A stretch of 64,000 bases of DNA from JAGVSR01 sp031413815 (GTDB lineage Bacteria > Pseudomonadota > Alphaproteobacteria > Rhizobiales > Hyphomicrobiaceae), in assembly GCA_031413815.1 (NCBI GenBank), contig JANOFU010000018.1, positions 1 through 64,000 of the forward strand. The letters are read 5' to 3'. Every line of letters begins with the position of its first letter. Position 1 is the stretch's first letter. Of the stretch, positions 34,707-42,528 are shown piece after piece. Made by a program: the position numbers and the translations under genes. The notes under the pieces are model-generated. The model was given only the letters and a program-made list of their open reading frames with translations. It was not told the origin of the DNA and did not search any database.

Positions 34707-35045
34707 CTAGATCGCTTCGTCATCGGTTTCGCCGGTGCGGATGCGCACCGTGTTCTCGATGGGCGACACGAAGATTTTGCCGTCGCCGATCTGGCCGGTC
34801 TTGGCGGCCCGCGTGATGGCTTCGATGGCTTTGGCGACCAAAGCCGTTGGCACAACCGCTTCGATTTTGACTTTTGGCAGGAAGCTCACGGCGTATTCGG
34901 CACCGCGGTAGATTTCCGTGTGGCCCTTCTGGCGGCCATAGCCTTTGACTTCCGTGACAGTCATGCCTTGCAGCCCGAGGTCGGTCAGCGCCGCGCGCAC
35001 CTCCTCGAGCTTGAATGGTTTGATGATCGCCGTGATGAGTTTCAT
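34707..35045 (-). CDS. glnK: Nitrogen regulatory PII protein GlnK
   Basis: PII signal protein of 112 residues. It starts MKLITAIIKPFKLEEVRAAL and has the T-loop with Tyr51 (EIYRGAEY), the site of uridylylation, and the C-terminal signature GKIFVSPIENTVRIRTGE (with the B-loop TRAAKTGQIGDG). It reports 2-oxoglutarate and energy status to AmtB and other targets. The ATG at 35045 is the conserved start with AGAAGGGGG ahead; an in-frame start at 35129 is unlikely. It forms an operon with amtB. Confidence 0.97.
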   Translation of the reverse strand: MKLITAIIKPFKLEEVRAALTDLGLQGMTVTEVKGYGRQKGHTEIYRGAEYAVSFLPKVKIEAVVPTALVAKAIEAITRAAKTGQIGDGKIFVSPIENTVRIRTGETDDEAI

Positions 35046-35147
35046 CTTGAGACCCCCTTCTCCCTGTTGGCCGGCGCCCAACACGGCACCGGTTGACTGC
35101 TGCGTGCCTCCAACCCGCAGGTTGGCCAAGGCTCACAAAGGGGGTAT

Positions 35148-35164
35148 CTCAAGTCCTGTGCCAG
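35148..35164 (-). promoter_or_regulatory. Possible sigma-54 promoter of glnK-amtB
   Basis: Read on the minus strand, CTGGCAC-N5-TTGAG resembles TTGGCAC-N5-TTGCW, about 100 bp before glnK. The -12 position has GA instead of GC, the same change as in the element before the other amt gene. Confidence 0.42.
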
Positions 35165-35284
35165 TTCGCAGCTTTCGAGTTAAATTATTGATTTTAATAC
35201 GAAATATGAAAATCTGGTGAGCCATAAACAGGGCGACTTACCAAAATAATGATTGAATAATAGGCATTGGATTGTTCTTGCCTA

Positions 35285-36184
35285 CTATTTCACCAGATAG
35301 GCCGTATCACGCTTCCGAATGAGACCTTCTTGCGCTACGGAGGCGACCAGCGTGCCGTTACGGGTGAAAACACTGCCCCGGCAAAAGCCGCGCGCGCTGT
35401 GTGCGCTCGGACTGTCTTGTGCATAGAGCAGCCATTCATCGGCCTTGAACGGACGGTGGAACCATAGCGCGTGGTCGAGGCTGGCAAGCTGGATATCAGT
35501 ATCGAACAGCAACTTGCCGTGGGCAATCAGAGCTGTATCGAGCAGCGTAAAGTCTGACGCGTATGCCAGCACGCATTGATGAATCTTGGGATCATCCGGC
35601 AAAGTCCCATTGGCCCGCATCCAAATGTGCTGAGCCGGCGAGGCCGGTTCCCGGCCGAGGTAGCGCGACAGGTCGACAGGGCGCAAGTCGATTGGCCGCT
35701 CGCGCCGCCAATGATTTTGCATACTCTCCGGCATCCGGTCGAGCAGTTGTGCCATCAGTTCTGTGGCACTCGATAGGCTTTCGGGCGGCGGCACATCGGG
35801 CATTTGCGCTTGGTGATCGTAGGCGGCCTCGGGTTTGTGGAACGAGGCGCTCATCGTGAAAATGATCTTGCCGTGTTGGATCGCCTTGACGCGCCGTGTC
35901 GTGAAGCTGCCGCCGTCGCGGGTGCGTTCGACCTCGTAAATGATTGGGTGGCTTGGATCACCGCCGAGCAGAAAATAGGCGTGCAGCGAATGCACCGGTC
36001 GGTGTTCGTCCACGGTGCGAACAGCAGCAACGAGCGCCTGCCCCAGAACTTGCCCGCCAAACACCCGCTGCCAGCCGTCCGATGGGCTGCGGCCACGAAA
36101 CAAATTCTGCTCAAGCGGCTCTAGATCGAGCGTTGTCAGCAGCGAAACAAGCGCTGCGCTGGCCGGTGAGGCATGAGATGGCAT
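35285..36184 (-). CDS. tesB: Acyl-CoA thioesterase II (TesB)
   Basis: Hydrolyses acyl-CoA to free fatty acid and CoA. It has 299 residues and two hot-dog domains. The first has QRVFGGQVLGQALVAA, VHSLHAYFLLGGDPSHPI in segments and RTRDGGSFTTRRVKAIQHG. The second has the ASLDHALWFHRPFKADEWLLY segments and SARGFCRGSVFTRNG, which carry the TesB catalytic Asp and Gln/Thr network. It is divergent from the hydroxylase gene at 36294. Confidence 0.95.
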   Translation of the reverse strand: MPSHASPASAALVSLLTTLDLEPLEQNLFRGRSPSDGWQRVFGGQVLGQALVAAVRTVDEHRPVHSLHAYFLLGGDPSHPIIYEVERTRDGGSFTTRRVKAIQHGKIIFTMSASFHKPEAAYDHQAQMPDVPPPESLSSATELMAQLLDRMPESMQNHWRRERPIDLRPVDLSRYLGREPASPAQHIWMRANGTLPDDPKIHQCVLAYASDFTLLDTALIAHGKLLFDTDIQLASLDHALWFHRPFKADEWLLYAQDSPSAHSARGFCRGSVFTRNGTLVASVAQEGLIRKRDTAYLVK

Positions 36185-36293
36185 GGAGGAACTGCGAGGT
36201 TGGTGCTATCCATTTAGGTTGGCGGCATAGGGACGTGACCCCCTGCGCCGTGTCAAGCAAGGCGGCCGCGACATAGGGCTTGGTTTTAGACAA

Positions 36294-37520
36294 ATGCAGC
36301 GTTTCGACCTTGTGATTTCCGGAGCCAGCACCGCGGGTTTGGCCCTGGCTCTGTCTGTTCATCAAGCACTCGACCGGGATGTCCGCATTGCGGTCATCGA
36401 AAAGTCGGTCGCGCCGCGCGGCGAAGGTGCCGATGCACGCGCATTCGCGGTATCTGCTGCGTCCCGGAACATGCTTGAGGCGTTGGGGTTATGGCGGGGC
36501 ATCGCCGCAAGCGCGCAGCCCGTTCTCAAAATCGACATTACGGATTCGAGCCTGGGGTCTGGCGTGCGGCCGGTCATGCTGACCTACGACAATCTGACCT
36601 CTGCCGGCGAACCCGCGACACACATTGTTCCGTCTCAGGCGATTGGCCATGCGTTGCGCCAAGCGGCGGCGACTTGCCCGGCATTGACTCACATCGCGCC
36701 AGCGTCGATCAAGACATACGCCGCTGACGAGTGCGGCGTGGCGATTGAGTTAATGGATGGGGAAGAACTGCGCGTCTCCCTCCTGGTGGCAGCTGAAGGC
36801 CGCAACTCGCCGCTGCGCGAGACGGCAGGCATTAAGCTCGTCAACTGGACCTACGGGCAAACCGGCATCGTCACGATGGTCGATCACGAACGCCCGCACG
36901 AGGCGCGCGCCGTTCAGCATTTCTTGCCAGCAGGCCCGTTTGCAATTCTGCCGTTGCCGGGCAACAGGTCGTGCATCACGTGGAGCGAATGCGCAGACGA
37001 GGCCAAGCGCATTCTAGCGCTCGACGATGCGGCATTTCTGGCTGAGGTGGAGCATCGCTTCGGCGGCCGTTTGGGTGCTCTGACGCTGGCAGGCCCGCGC
37101 CAATCTTGGCCGCTCGACATGCACTTGGCGCGCAGCTATGTGGCGCGGAGTTTCGCCGTGATTGGCGATGCAGCTCACGGTGTGCATCCGATTGCTGGGC
37201 AGGGGCTGAACTTGGCGCTGCGCGACGCGGCCGCGTTGGCCGAAGTCATTGCCGATGGCGCGCGGCTCGGGCTCGATATCGGCTGCGCCCATGTTTTGGA
37301 AAATTACGAACGCTGGCGCCGGTTTGACTCAACGGTGTCCGCCGCGACATTCGACGGCCTGAACCGGTTGTTTTCAAACGACAACACGGTGGTGCGTGCT
37401 GTGCGTGATGCGGGGCTCGGCATCGTCGATCGCACGCCAGCGCTGAAGCAGCTGTTTGTCACGGAAGCAGCCGGGCTATCGGGAGAACTGCCGAGATTGC
37501 TGAAAGGCGAGGCGGTTTAG
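36294..37520 (+). CDS. UbiH/UbiF-family FAD hydroxylase (ubiquinone biosynthesis)
   Basis: Flavin monooxygenase of 408 residues. The N-terminal Rossmann motif is DLVISGASTAGLALAL, and the second FAD motif is AVIGDAAHGVHPIAGQGLNLALRDA, with the conserved GD and ATP-like HP-x-AGQG seen in the UbiH/COQ6 family. It probably hydroxylates the ring of a ubiquinone precursor; which carbon (C5, C1 or C6) cannot be read from sequence. The tesB-divergent-ubiH arrangement is common in Hyphomicrobiales. A 13-bp palindrome pair follows. Confidence 0.92.
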   Translation: MQRFDLVISGASTAGLALALSVHQALDRDVRIAVIEKSVAPRGEGADARAFAVSAASRNMLEALGLWRGIAASAQPVLKIDITDSSLGSGVRPVMLTYDNLTSAGEPATHIVPSQAIGHALRQAAATCPALTHIAPASIKTYAADECGVAIELMDGEELRVSLLVAAEGRNSPLRETAGIKLVNWTYGQTGIVTMVDHERPHEARAVQHFLPAGPFAILPLPGNRSCITWSECADEAKRILALDDAAFLAEVEHRFGGRLGALTLAGPRQSWPLDMHLARSYVARSFAVIGDAAHGVHPIAGQGLNLALRDAAALAEVIADGARLGLDIGCAHVLENYERWRRFDSTVSAATFDGLNRLFSNDNTVVRAVRDAGLGIVDRTPALKQLFVTEAAGLSGELPRLLKGEAV

Positions 37521-37544
37521 CGCTCAGGTTATGTCGGTTAACCT

Positions 37545-37577
37545 GGTGTCAGACACCTCAGAGTGGTGTCTGACACC
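37545..37577. repeat. Paired 13-bp palindromes GGTGTCAGACACC / GGTGTCTGACACC
   Basis: Two copies at 37545-37557 and 37565-37577, 7 bp apart, differ only in their central base. They sit in the gap between convergent genes. Such pairs recur at 52560-52593 and, in diverged form, at 59285-59312 and 63738-63811. Confidence 0.75.
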
Positions 37578-37580
37578 GCT

Positions 37581-38150
37581 CTACCGGTTCTGCGTTTCCC
37601 CCGGCGTCATGGCGGCGCGTTCGGTGCGTTCAATATAGGCCTGCCATGAGCGGCTGTAGGGATGCACTTCGTCGGTTGCGCTACTGCCGCTATTAAGCGG
37701 ACGTTTCTCGTTATGCCAACGGAAAATGCCGCCTTCGAGATTGTAGATCTTCGATGCGCCCGCCTCTATGGCAGCCTCGCCGACGCGCTCAACGAATTTG
37801 GAACTGCGCACTCCGACGGAGCAGTAGACGACGATGGTTTTGCCCTTGAGGGTCGCGCCGAACTGTTCAAGGAAGGTCGCCGCAGACATCGCGGGCGGCA
37901 CGCGCACGGCACCCGGCAAGTGGCTGACCTTGAACTCATTATCTTCGCGTGAGTCGAGGACAAGCAGCTCCGTTCCAGCTGTGCGTAGTTTTTCCAACTC
38001 CACAGGAGCAAGTTGAGTGGCGCCAGGATAATCGCTCCGCACCTCGGCTTCGACAGTCCGCAGATCCTTAGCGGCCTCCGCGGTCGCGGGGCCGGCTAAC
38101 CCAGCGAAAGCTATGAGCGTGATCAGCGCTTTGCGCAGAAAAACCGGCAT
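37581..38150 (-). CDS. Exported rhodanese-like domain protein
   Basis: A periplasmic rhodanese-fold protein of 189 residues. The signal peptide is RKALITLIAFAGLAGPATA. The domain (about 45-145) ends in the active-site loop CSVGVRSS with the nucleophilic cysteine. Upstream peptides include LVLDSREDNEFKVSHLPGAVRVP. A sulfurtransferase role is the family expectation; the substrate is unknown. The ATG at 38150 is preferred as it begins MPVFLRKAL. It lies downstream of rimM on the same strand, in the place trmD would normally take. Confidence 0.88.
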   Translation of the reverse strand: MPVFLRKALITLIAFAGLAGPATAEAAKDLRTVEAEVRSDYPGATQLAPVELEKLRTAGTELLVLDSREDNEFKVSHLPGAVRVPPAMSAATFLEQFGATLKGKTIVVYCSVGVRSSKFVERVGEAAIEAGASKIYNLEGGIFRWHNEKRPLNSGSSATDEVHPYSRSWQAYIERTERAAMTPGETQNR

Positions 38151-38235
38151 GTGTGATGGTCTCCGAAACGGGGCTGACGATATCCTACAATATAGCGCGG
38201 TCACATTGGGATATCATGGCGCTTGTTCACAGGGG

Positions 38236-38811
38236 TTACGCGCGTCCGTCCGGAGGAGTTTCGTCGTCGACTTCACCTTTACCCGTCACTGGTTCTGGCT
38301 CGCCCACCAGCTCTGGCATGATGACCACCGCGATGCCGCGGGCTAGGTCAACCTCGGGGACGCAGGCGTTGGTGAACGGAATAAGTTCGGTGGCCGTGCC
38401 GCCGTCGCGCCGGATTTCGAGAATGTCGCCAGCGCCATAGTTCTGGACGGCCACGATCGTGCCGACCGACGCGCCGTCAGATGCCATCGCGCGAAGCCCC
38501 ACTAAGTCCTCGTGGTAGAATTCGCCGTCCGTCACAGCAGGCAGGCGGTCGCGATCCACATACAGCTTGATGTTGCGCAACTTCTCGGCGGCGGTCCGGT
38601 CGTCAGCGCCATTGACGCGAACAATCACGCCTTTGGGCGTCACCCGCACGATCTTAAGCTCAAACGTCCGGCGGCCCTGCTCGTCCTGCAACGGCCCATA
38701 GGCCCCGATATCTGCTGGGTTAGCCGTGTAAGTCTTGACTGAGATTTCGCCCCGGATGCCGTGCGCGGCTCCAAGTTCGCCCAGAAGTATGCGGCGCGAT
38801 TTGTCAGTCAT
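38236..38811 (-). CDS. rimM: Ribosome maturation factor RimM
   Basis: 16S rRNA processing protein of 191 residues. The N-terminal barrel has LLGELGAAHGIRGEISVKTY and RVNGADDRTAAEKLRNIKLYV in segments; the PRC-barrel follows (EFYHEDLVGLRAM ... GAGDILEI ... IPFTNACVPEVDLARG). The extended acidic tail ends DDETPPDGRA. It is normally followed by trmD and rplS; here the next gene is a rhodanese. Confidence 0.96.
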   Translation of the reverse strand: MTDKSRRILLGELGAAHGIRGEISVKTYTANPADIGAYGPLQDEQGRRTFELKIVRVTPKGVIVRVNGADDRTAAEKLRNIKLYVDRDRLPAVTDGEFYHEDLVGLRAMASDGASVGTIVAVQNYGAGDILEIRRDGGTATELIPFTNACVPEVDLARGIAVVIMPELVGEPEPVTGKGEVDDETPPDGRA

Positions 38812-38840
38812 CGGGTCTCATCGAACATCAAGGGCATGGG

Positions 38841-39410
38841 TCAATTCGGTAGCGGCCCAAGATACTTCAATTTGAGCTCGATCGGCCGTCCTGCGACGTC
38901 AACGATTGCGGTCGCGACAGGCGCTGCCCGCTCCAGCTCAGCGACGATGTCGACTGTGGCGCCGCCCTGGCCGCCGGAAAAACCAGTGACCAGCTCGCCG
39001 TCGGGCGGAACCTGGACACGAACGTGGACTTGGTTGATTTGGTGTTTGGGGTCGAAGTGATAGCTGCCGGAAAAAATTCCACCCCACCGGTCAGAGCCGA
39101 AAATTTTGCCGGCGCGCAGGACCGCCAGAGCATCGCCGCCTTCGCGAAGGCCAGCATGTTCGCCGGAGTAGCTGAGGCCATAGATGCCTTCGTCGAACTT
39201 CAGGGCCCGGTCCTCGAGACGTGACAGCTCTTGCGCGACGAGCTCCGGCCCGGCGCTCTGCATTACCCGAAGGTAGGCCGCGACCGGGCCAGGCAGGGCC
39301 GTATCTCCCGTCGCCCATAGACTGACTGTGCGTGGACTGACATCCAGAAGGCGCGCCAGTTCAGCCTGCTTGAGGCCAGCTTGGTCCAGAATGTCCTTCA
39401 ACCCTTGCAT
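38841..39410 (-). CDS. XRE-type HTH protein with GrlR-like C-terminal domain
   Basis: A 189-residue putative regulator. The N-terminal 65 residues form a Cro/C1 helix-turn-helix (LKQAELARLLDVSPRTVSLWATGDTALPG in segments). From about residue 72 the pattern FDEGIYGLSYSGEHAG, VLRAGKIFGSDRWGGIFSGSYHFD resembles the lipocalin-like fold of GrlR (a T3SS regulator) and related small proteins. Its ligand is unknown. It is embedded between rimM and rpsP, 29 nt before rimM, so it is probably cotranscribed with ribosomal genes or has its own promoter after the rpsP terminator. Confidence 0.72.
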   Translation of the reverse strand: MQGLKDILDQAGLKQAELARLLDVSPRTVSLWATGDTALPGPVAAYLRVMQSAGPELVAQELSRLEDRALKFDEGIYGLSYSGEHAGLREGGDALAVLRAGKIFGSDRWGGIFSGSYHFDPKHQINQVHVRVQVPPDGELVTGFSGGQGGATVDIVAELERAAPVATAIVDVAGRPIELKLKYLGPLPN

Positions 39411-39473
39411 CGAAGAAGGAAAGCATATTTTTCTAAACTAGCAATATTATCTATTCGACCAATGCGGATAATT

Positions 39474-39722
39474 TCAACTGATGCCCGCAAACGCAGCAAT
39501 GAACCGGAAGGCGACGGCCAGCGTGGAAATGCCGGTCGCCAACGCAGCCCGGGCATTCAGCACCTGGGTGCGATTGAACGCGACCACCATCCGGTTGAAG
39601 TCGGCTTCGTCGATCTCCTCGGTTTTGGACACCCTCCGCAGCGGCCTCGTACTGGCAGCAAACCACAAATAGGCAGCGGCGAACGCGGATAGCATGGCGA
39701 CGATATCAAGGGCGAGAATCAT
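39474..39722 (-). CDS. Small two-helix membrane protein, function unknown
   Basis: An 82-residue protein with two hydrophobic segments, DIVAMLSAFAAAYLWFAAS (about 6-24) and ATGISTLAVAFRFIAAFAGI (about 62-81), joined by an acidic/polar hairpin (KTEEIDEADFNRMVVAFNRTQVLNARAA in segments). No named family recognised. It starts 82 bp after the rpsP terminator and ends 63 bp before the XRE/GrlR-like gene. Confidence 0.55.
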   Translation of the reverse strand: MILALDIVAMLSAFAAAYLWFAASTRPLRRVSKTEEIDEADFNRMVVAFNRTQVLNARAALATGISTLAVAFRFIAAFAGIS

Positions 39723-39804
39723 GGGGCATCCGCAGTGCGTTTGAGTGATGTTTGAGACTGAAGCGGATCACTGCTGCCGGAGTGTGCGAGCGTGCGCAAC
39801 GAAA

Positions 39805-39829
39805 AAAGGGAGCCGGTCGTGCTCCCTTT
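39805..39829 (-). terminator. Terminator after rpsP
   Basis: AAAGGGAGC (39805-39813) pairs with GCTCCCTTT (39821-39829) and, on the minus strand, is followed by TTTTTTC. It separates ffh-rpsP from the downstream group ending in rimM. Confidence 0.85.
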
Positions 39830-39858
39830 CTCGTCATGACGTCGCCAGCTGTGCTCAA

Positions 39859-40224
39859 TCACGCAGCGGCATCGCCAGCGGCGGCCTTCGCGGCTTTATC
39901 CGCAGCGGCAGCAGCGCGCTCCTGAGCCTTCTTCTTCGGCAAGGCCTTGGCGATGCTCTTCTGCGGCTTGCGCTTCATCAGACCGAGGATGTCGAGGAAG
40001 CGGGCCACGCGGTCCGTCGGCTGCGCGCCAACTTTCAGCCAATGCGCGGCGCGTTCGACGTTGAGCTTCACGCGCTCGGGATTGTCCTTCTTGAGCATCG
40101 GATCGAACGTGCCGATCTGTTCGATGTAACGGCCGTCGCGGGGCGAGGACGTGTGGGCGACGACGATGTAGTAGTACGGGCGCTTCTTGGCGCCGCCGCG
40201 GGAAAGTCTGATCTTAGCTGCCAT
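39859..40224 (-). CDS. rpsP: 30S ribosomal protein S16 (bS16)
   Basis: Ribosomal protein of 121 residues. The start AAKIRLSRGGAKKRPYY and the following DGRYIEQIGTFDPML are fully conserved, with LKVGAQPTDRVARFLDILGLM. The C-terminal Ala/Lys-rich extension (from about residue 90) is common in alphaproteobacteria. It lies 18 nt after the small gene at 40243 and ends at a strong terminator. Confidence 0.98.
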   Translation of the reverse strand: MAAKIRLSRGGAKKRPYYYIVVAHTSSPRDGRYIEQIGTFDPMLKKDNPERVKLNVERAAHWLKVGAQPTDRVARFLDILGLMKRKPQKSIAKALPKKKAQERAAAAADKAAKAAAGDAAA

Positions 40225-40242
40225 TGACGTGGTGTCCTTTCG

Positions 40243-40686
40243 TTAGTCTCTTGTTCCGGTTTCGGTTTTGAACTTCTTCCATTCCAGGTCGAGGTACTTC
40301 TTGGTGACGATGCGAGCCTGGTTGTATTTCGTCATGTGCTCCTCATCGCGATTGTTCTGATTGCGCGGGAGGATGTTTTGGATGGCCTGCACAAGTTCGG
40401 TCGCGTGCGGGTTCTCCTCGTCGATCTTGAAGTCGACTTTGCAGACAATTTCGACAAACTGCTGAGTGAAGGACGCGTCCCACTTCGTTTTGTCGTGTGG
40501 GATAGCGGCGAACAATTCGGCCAAATCGTCAATTGTTGTTTCGAGGCGTACGCGGCGTGCTTCGGCCCGTCGGCGTGTGCCTTCCGATCGCCATGCAAGA
40601 AACCCAAACAGGGCTGACGCAAACGCCATAATCAGCGTCGAGAGCGGCAGCGCCATGCGCCAGAGATCAGCTGAGATGTCTGGCAT
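40243..40686 (-). CDS. Single-pass membrane protein between ffh and rpsP, function unknown
   Basis: A 147-residue protein with one N-terminal membrane segment (MALPLSTLIMAFASALFGFLAW, about 11-32), a basic stop (RRRAEARRVR) and a soluble helical domain of about 105 residues ending in a charged tail. The start codon overlaps the ffh stop by one base (TGATG), and rpsP follows 18 nt downstream. It is therefore an intrusion into the ffh-rpsP junction. I know no family for it. Confidence 0.6.
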   Translation of the reverse strand: MPDISADLWRMALPLSTLIMAFASALFGFLAWRSEGTRRRAEARRVRLETTIDDLAELFAAIPHDKTKWDASFTQQFVEIVCKVDFKIDEENPHATELVQAIQNILPRNQNNRDEEHMTKYNQARIVTKKYLDLEWKKFKTETGTRD

Positions 40687-42263
40687 CAGCGCTTCTTTCC
40701 TGGAAACACCGGGAACTTCGGCATGTTGCCGCCCAGGCCCGGCAATGGCCCTCCACCAAGTCCGGGAAGCCCCCTCGGCAGCGGTTTGCCGCTCATTCCG
40801 GGAAGGCCTTTGGTGACCGTGTCGCGTAGTTCGGCTGGCAATTGTTCGAGAGCTTTTGGATCGAGCCCGGCCAGCTCTTCCTGCATTCTCGACATTTCGG
40901 CGTCGCTCGGACCGCCGGTAGGAGGTCCCATGCCGAATGCGCCCGCCATGCGCGCCATCATGCCGGGGTTGCGGCTCATGGTCTTCATCATGTCCGCCAT
41001 CTGGCGGTGCATCTTGAGCAGCTTATTGATGTCTTCGACTTTGGTGCCTGAGCCTGCTGCAATGCGCCGCTTGCGCTTGGCATCGAGGACTTTCGGTGAC
41101 CGGCGTTCTTTCGGCGTCATCGACGTAATGATGGCGCGCTGACGTTTCGCGCTTTTGTCGAGGCCAGCGTCATTGATTTGGGCCTTCATCTTGGCAACGC
41201 CCGGCATCATGCCCATCAAGCCCGATGCGCCGCCCATCTGTTCCATTTGCTTCAACTGCTGCGCGAGATCGTCGAGATCGAACTCGCCCTTCTTCATCTT
41301 GAGGGCGATGGCAGTCGCCTTCTCGACGTCAATATTCTGCGCGGCTTTCTCAACGAGGCCGACAATGTCGCCCATGCCGAGGATGCGGCCGGCCACGCGC
41401 CTTGGGTCGAAGTCCTCCAGCGCGTCCCATTTCTCACCAGTGCCGAGCAGCTTGATCGGTTTGCCAGTGATCGCGCGCATTGAGAGCGCTGCGCCACCCC
41501 GGCCGTCGCCGTCGGCGCGGGTCAGAACGGTACCTGTGATGCCGAGCCGCTGGTCAAACGCTTTCGCAGTGTTGACGGCGTCTTGACCGGTCAGCGCATC
41601 GACAACGAGGAGGATCTCGTGCGGATTTGTAACTGCTTTGATCTGCGCGACTTCGTCCATCAGCTCTTCGTCGAGTGTGATGCGGCCGGCGGTGTCGAGC
41701 AGAACGACATCGTAGCCGCCGAGCTTGGCGGCTTCCATTGCGCGCTTGGCGATCTGGATCGGGTTCTGGCCAGCCACGATCGGAAGCGTTGCCACGCTGG
41801 TCTGTTCACCCAACACGCGCAGCTGCTCCTGTGCAGCAGGCCGCCGCGTGTCGAGCGATGCCATCAATACTTTTTTCTTGTCGCGACTGGTGAGGCGGTA
41901 GCCGATCTTGGCTGTGGTCGTTGTTTTGCCCGAACCCTGCAGACCAGCCATCAGAATTGCGACGGGCGGAGCCGCTGCCAGATCAATCGGCTCCGCGTCG
42001 GAGCCGAGCACGCGCACCAATTCGTCGTTGACGATCTTCACGACCATTTGGCCCGGCGTCACCGATTTGACGACGTTCTGGCCGACGGCTTTCGCTTTGA
42101 CGGCTTCGGTGAAATCCTTGACCACCTCCAGCGCAACGTCGGCTTCGAGCAGCGCGCGGCGGACTTCGCGCATGGCATCTGCGACGTCACTGTCGGACAG
42201 CGCACCGCGGCCCTTGAGCTTGTCGAGAACGCCTGATAGGCGATCAGAGAGGCTTTGGAACAT
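40686..42263 (-). CDS. ffh: Signal recognition particle protein Ffh
   Basis: SRP54 GTPase that binds signal peptides on nascent chains. It has 525 residues. The N and G domains have P-loop GLQGSGKTTTT at about 108-117, LLDTAGR and TRADGDGRGGAALS. The M domain (about 300-440) is methionine-rich (QLKQMEQMGGASGLMGMMPG). A Gly/Pro-rich tail ends PVFPGKKR. The ATG at 42263 gives the conserved MFQSLSDRLSGV start. SRP RNA was not found in the window; ftsY, its receptor, is at 46535. Confidence 0.97.
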   Translation of the reverse strand: MFQSLSDRLSGVLDKLKGRGALSDSDVADAMREVRRALLEADVALEVVKDFTEAVKAKAVGQNVVKSVTPGQMVVKIVNDELVRVLGSDAEPIDLAAAPPVAILMAGLQGSGKTTTTAKIGYRLTSRDKKKVLMASLDTRRPAAQEQLRVLGEQTSVATLPIVAGQNPIQIAKRAMEAAKLGGYDVVLLDTAGRITLDEELMDEVAQIKAVTNPHEILLVVDALTGQDAVNTAKAFDQRLGITGTVLTRADGDGRGGAALSMRAITGKPIKLLGTGEKWDALEDFDPRRVAGRILGMGDIVGLVEKAAQNIDVEKATAIALKMKKGEFDLDDLAQQLKQMEQMGGASGLMGMMPGVAKMKAQINDAGLDKSAKRQRAIITSMTPKERRSPKVLDAKRKRRIAAGSGTKVEDINKLLKMHRQMADMMKTMSRNPGMMARMAGAFGMGPPTGGPSDAEMSRMQEELAGLDPKALEQLPAELRDTVTKGLPGMSGKPLPRGLPGLGGGPLPGLGGNMPKFPVFPGKKR

Positions 42264-42528
42264 CGAACCTTCCGAGCAAACGAAAAACGCACCCGAGAGC
42301 GCATCGCGCTGTCGGGTGTTGACCTCTCTGCGTCCCGCCGTCGTTTCGACAGCATGCACAAAGCGGCGGCGCTGAACATCAGAGCCGGATTGAATTGCAC
42401 CGCACCATCTTCGATGTGCTGGGCTGTGTCAACCGAAGCAGACCGGCTGAAAATTAGGGATTTGTTAAGTCCTTGGGCGCACAACTAATTTGCAACCATA
42501 GATTGCATTGGGATGTACCCGGAGCCCC

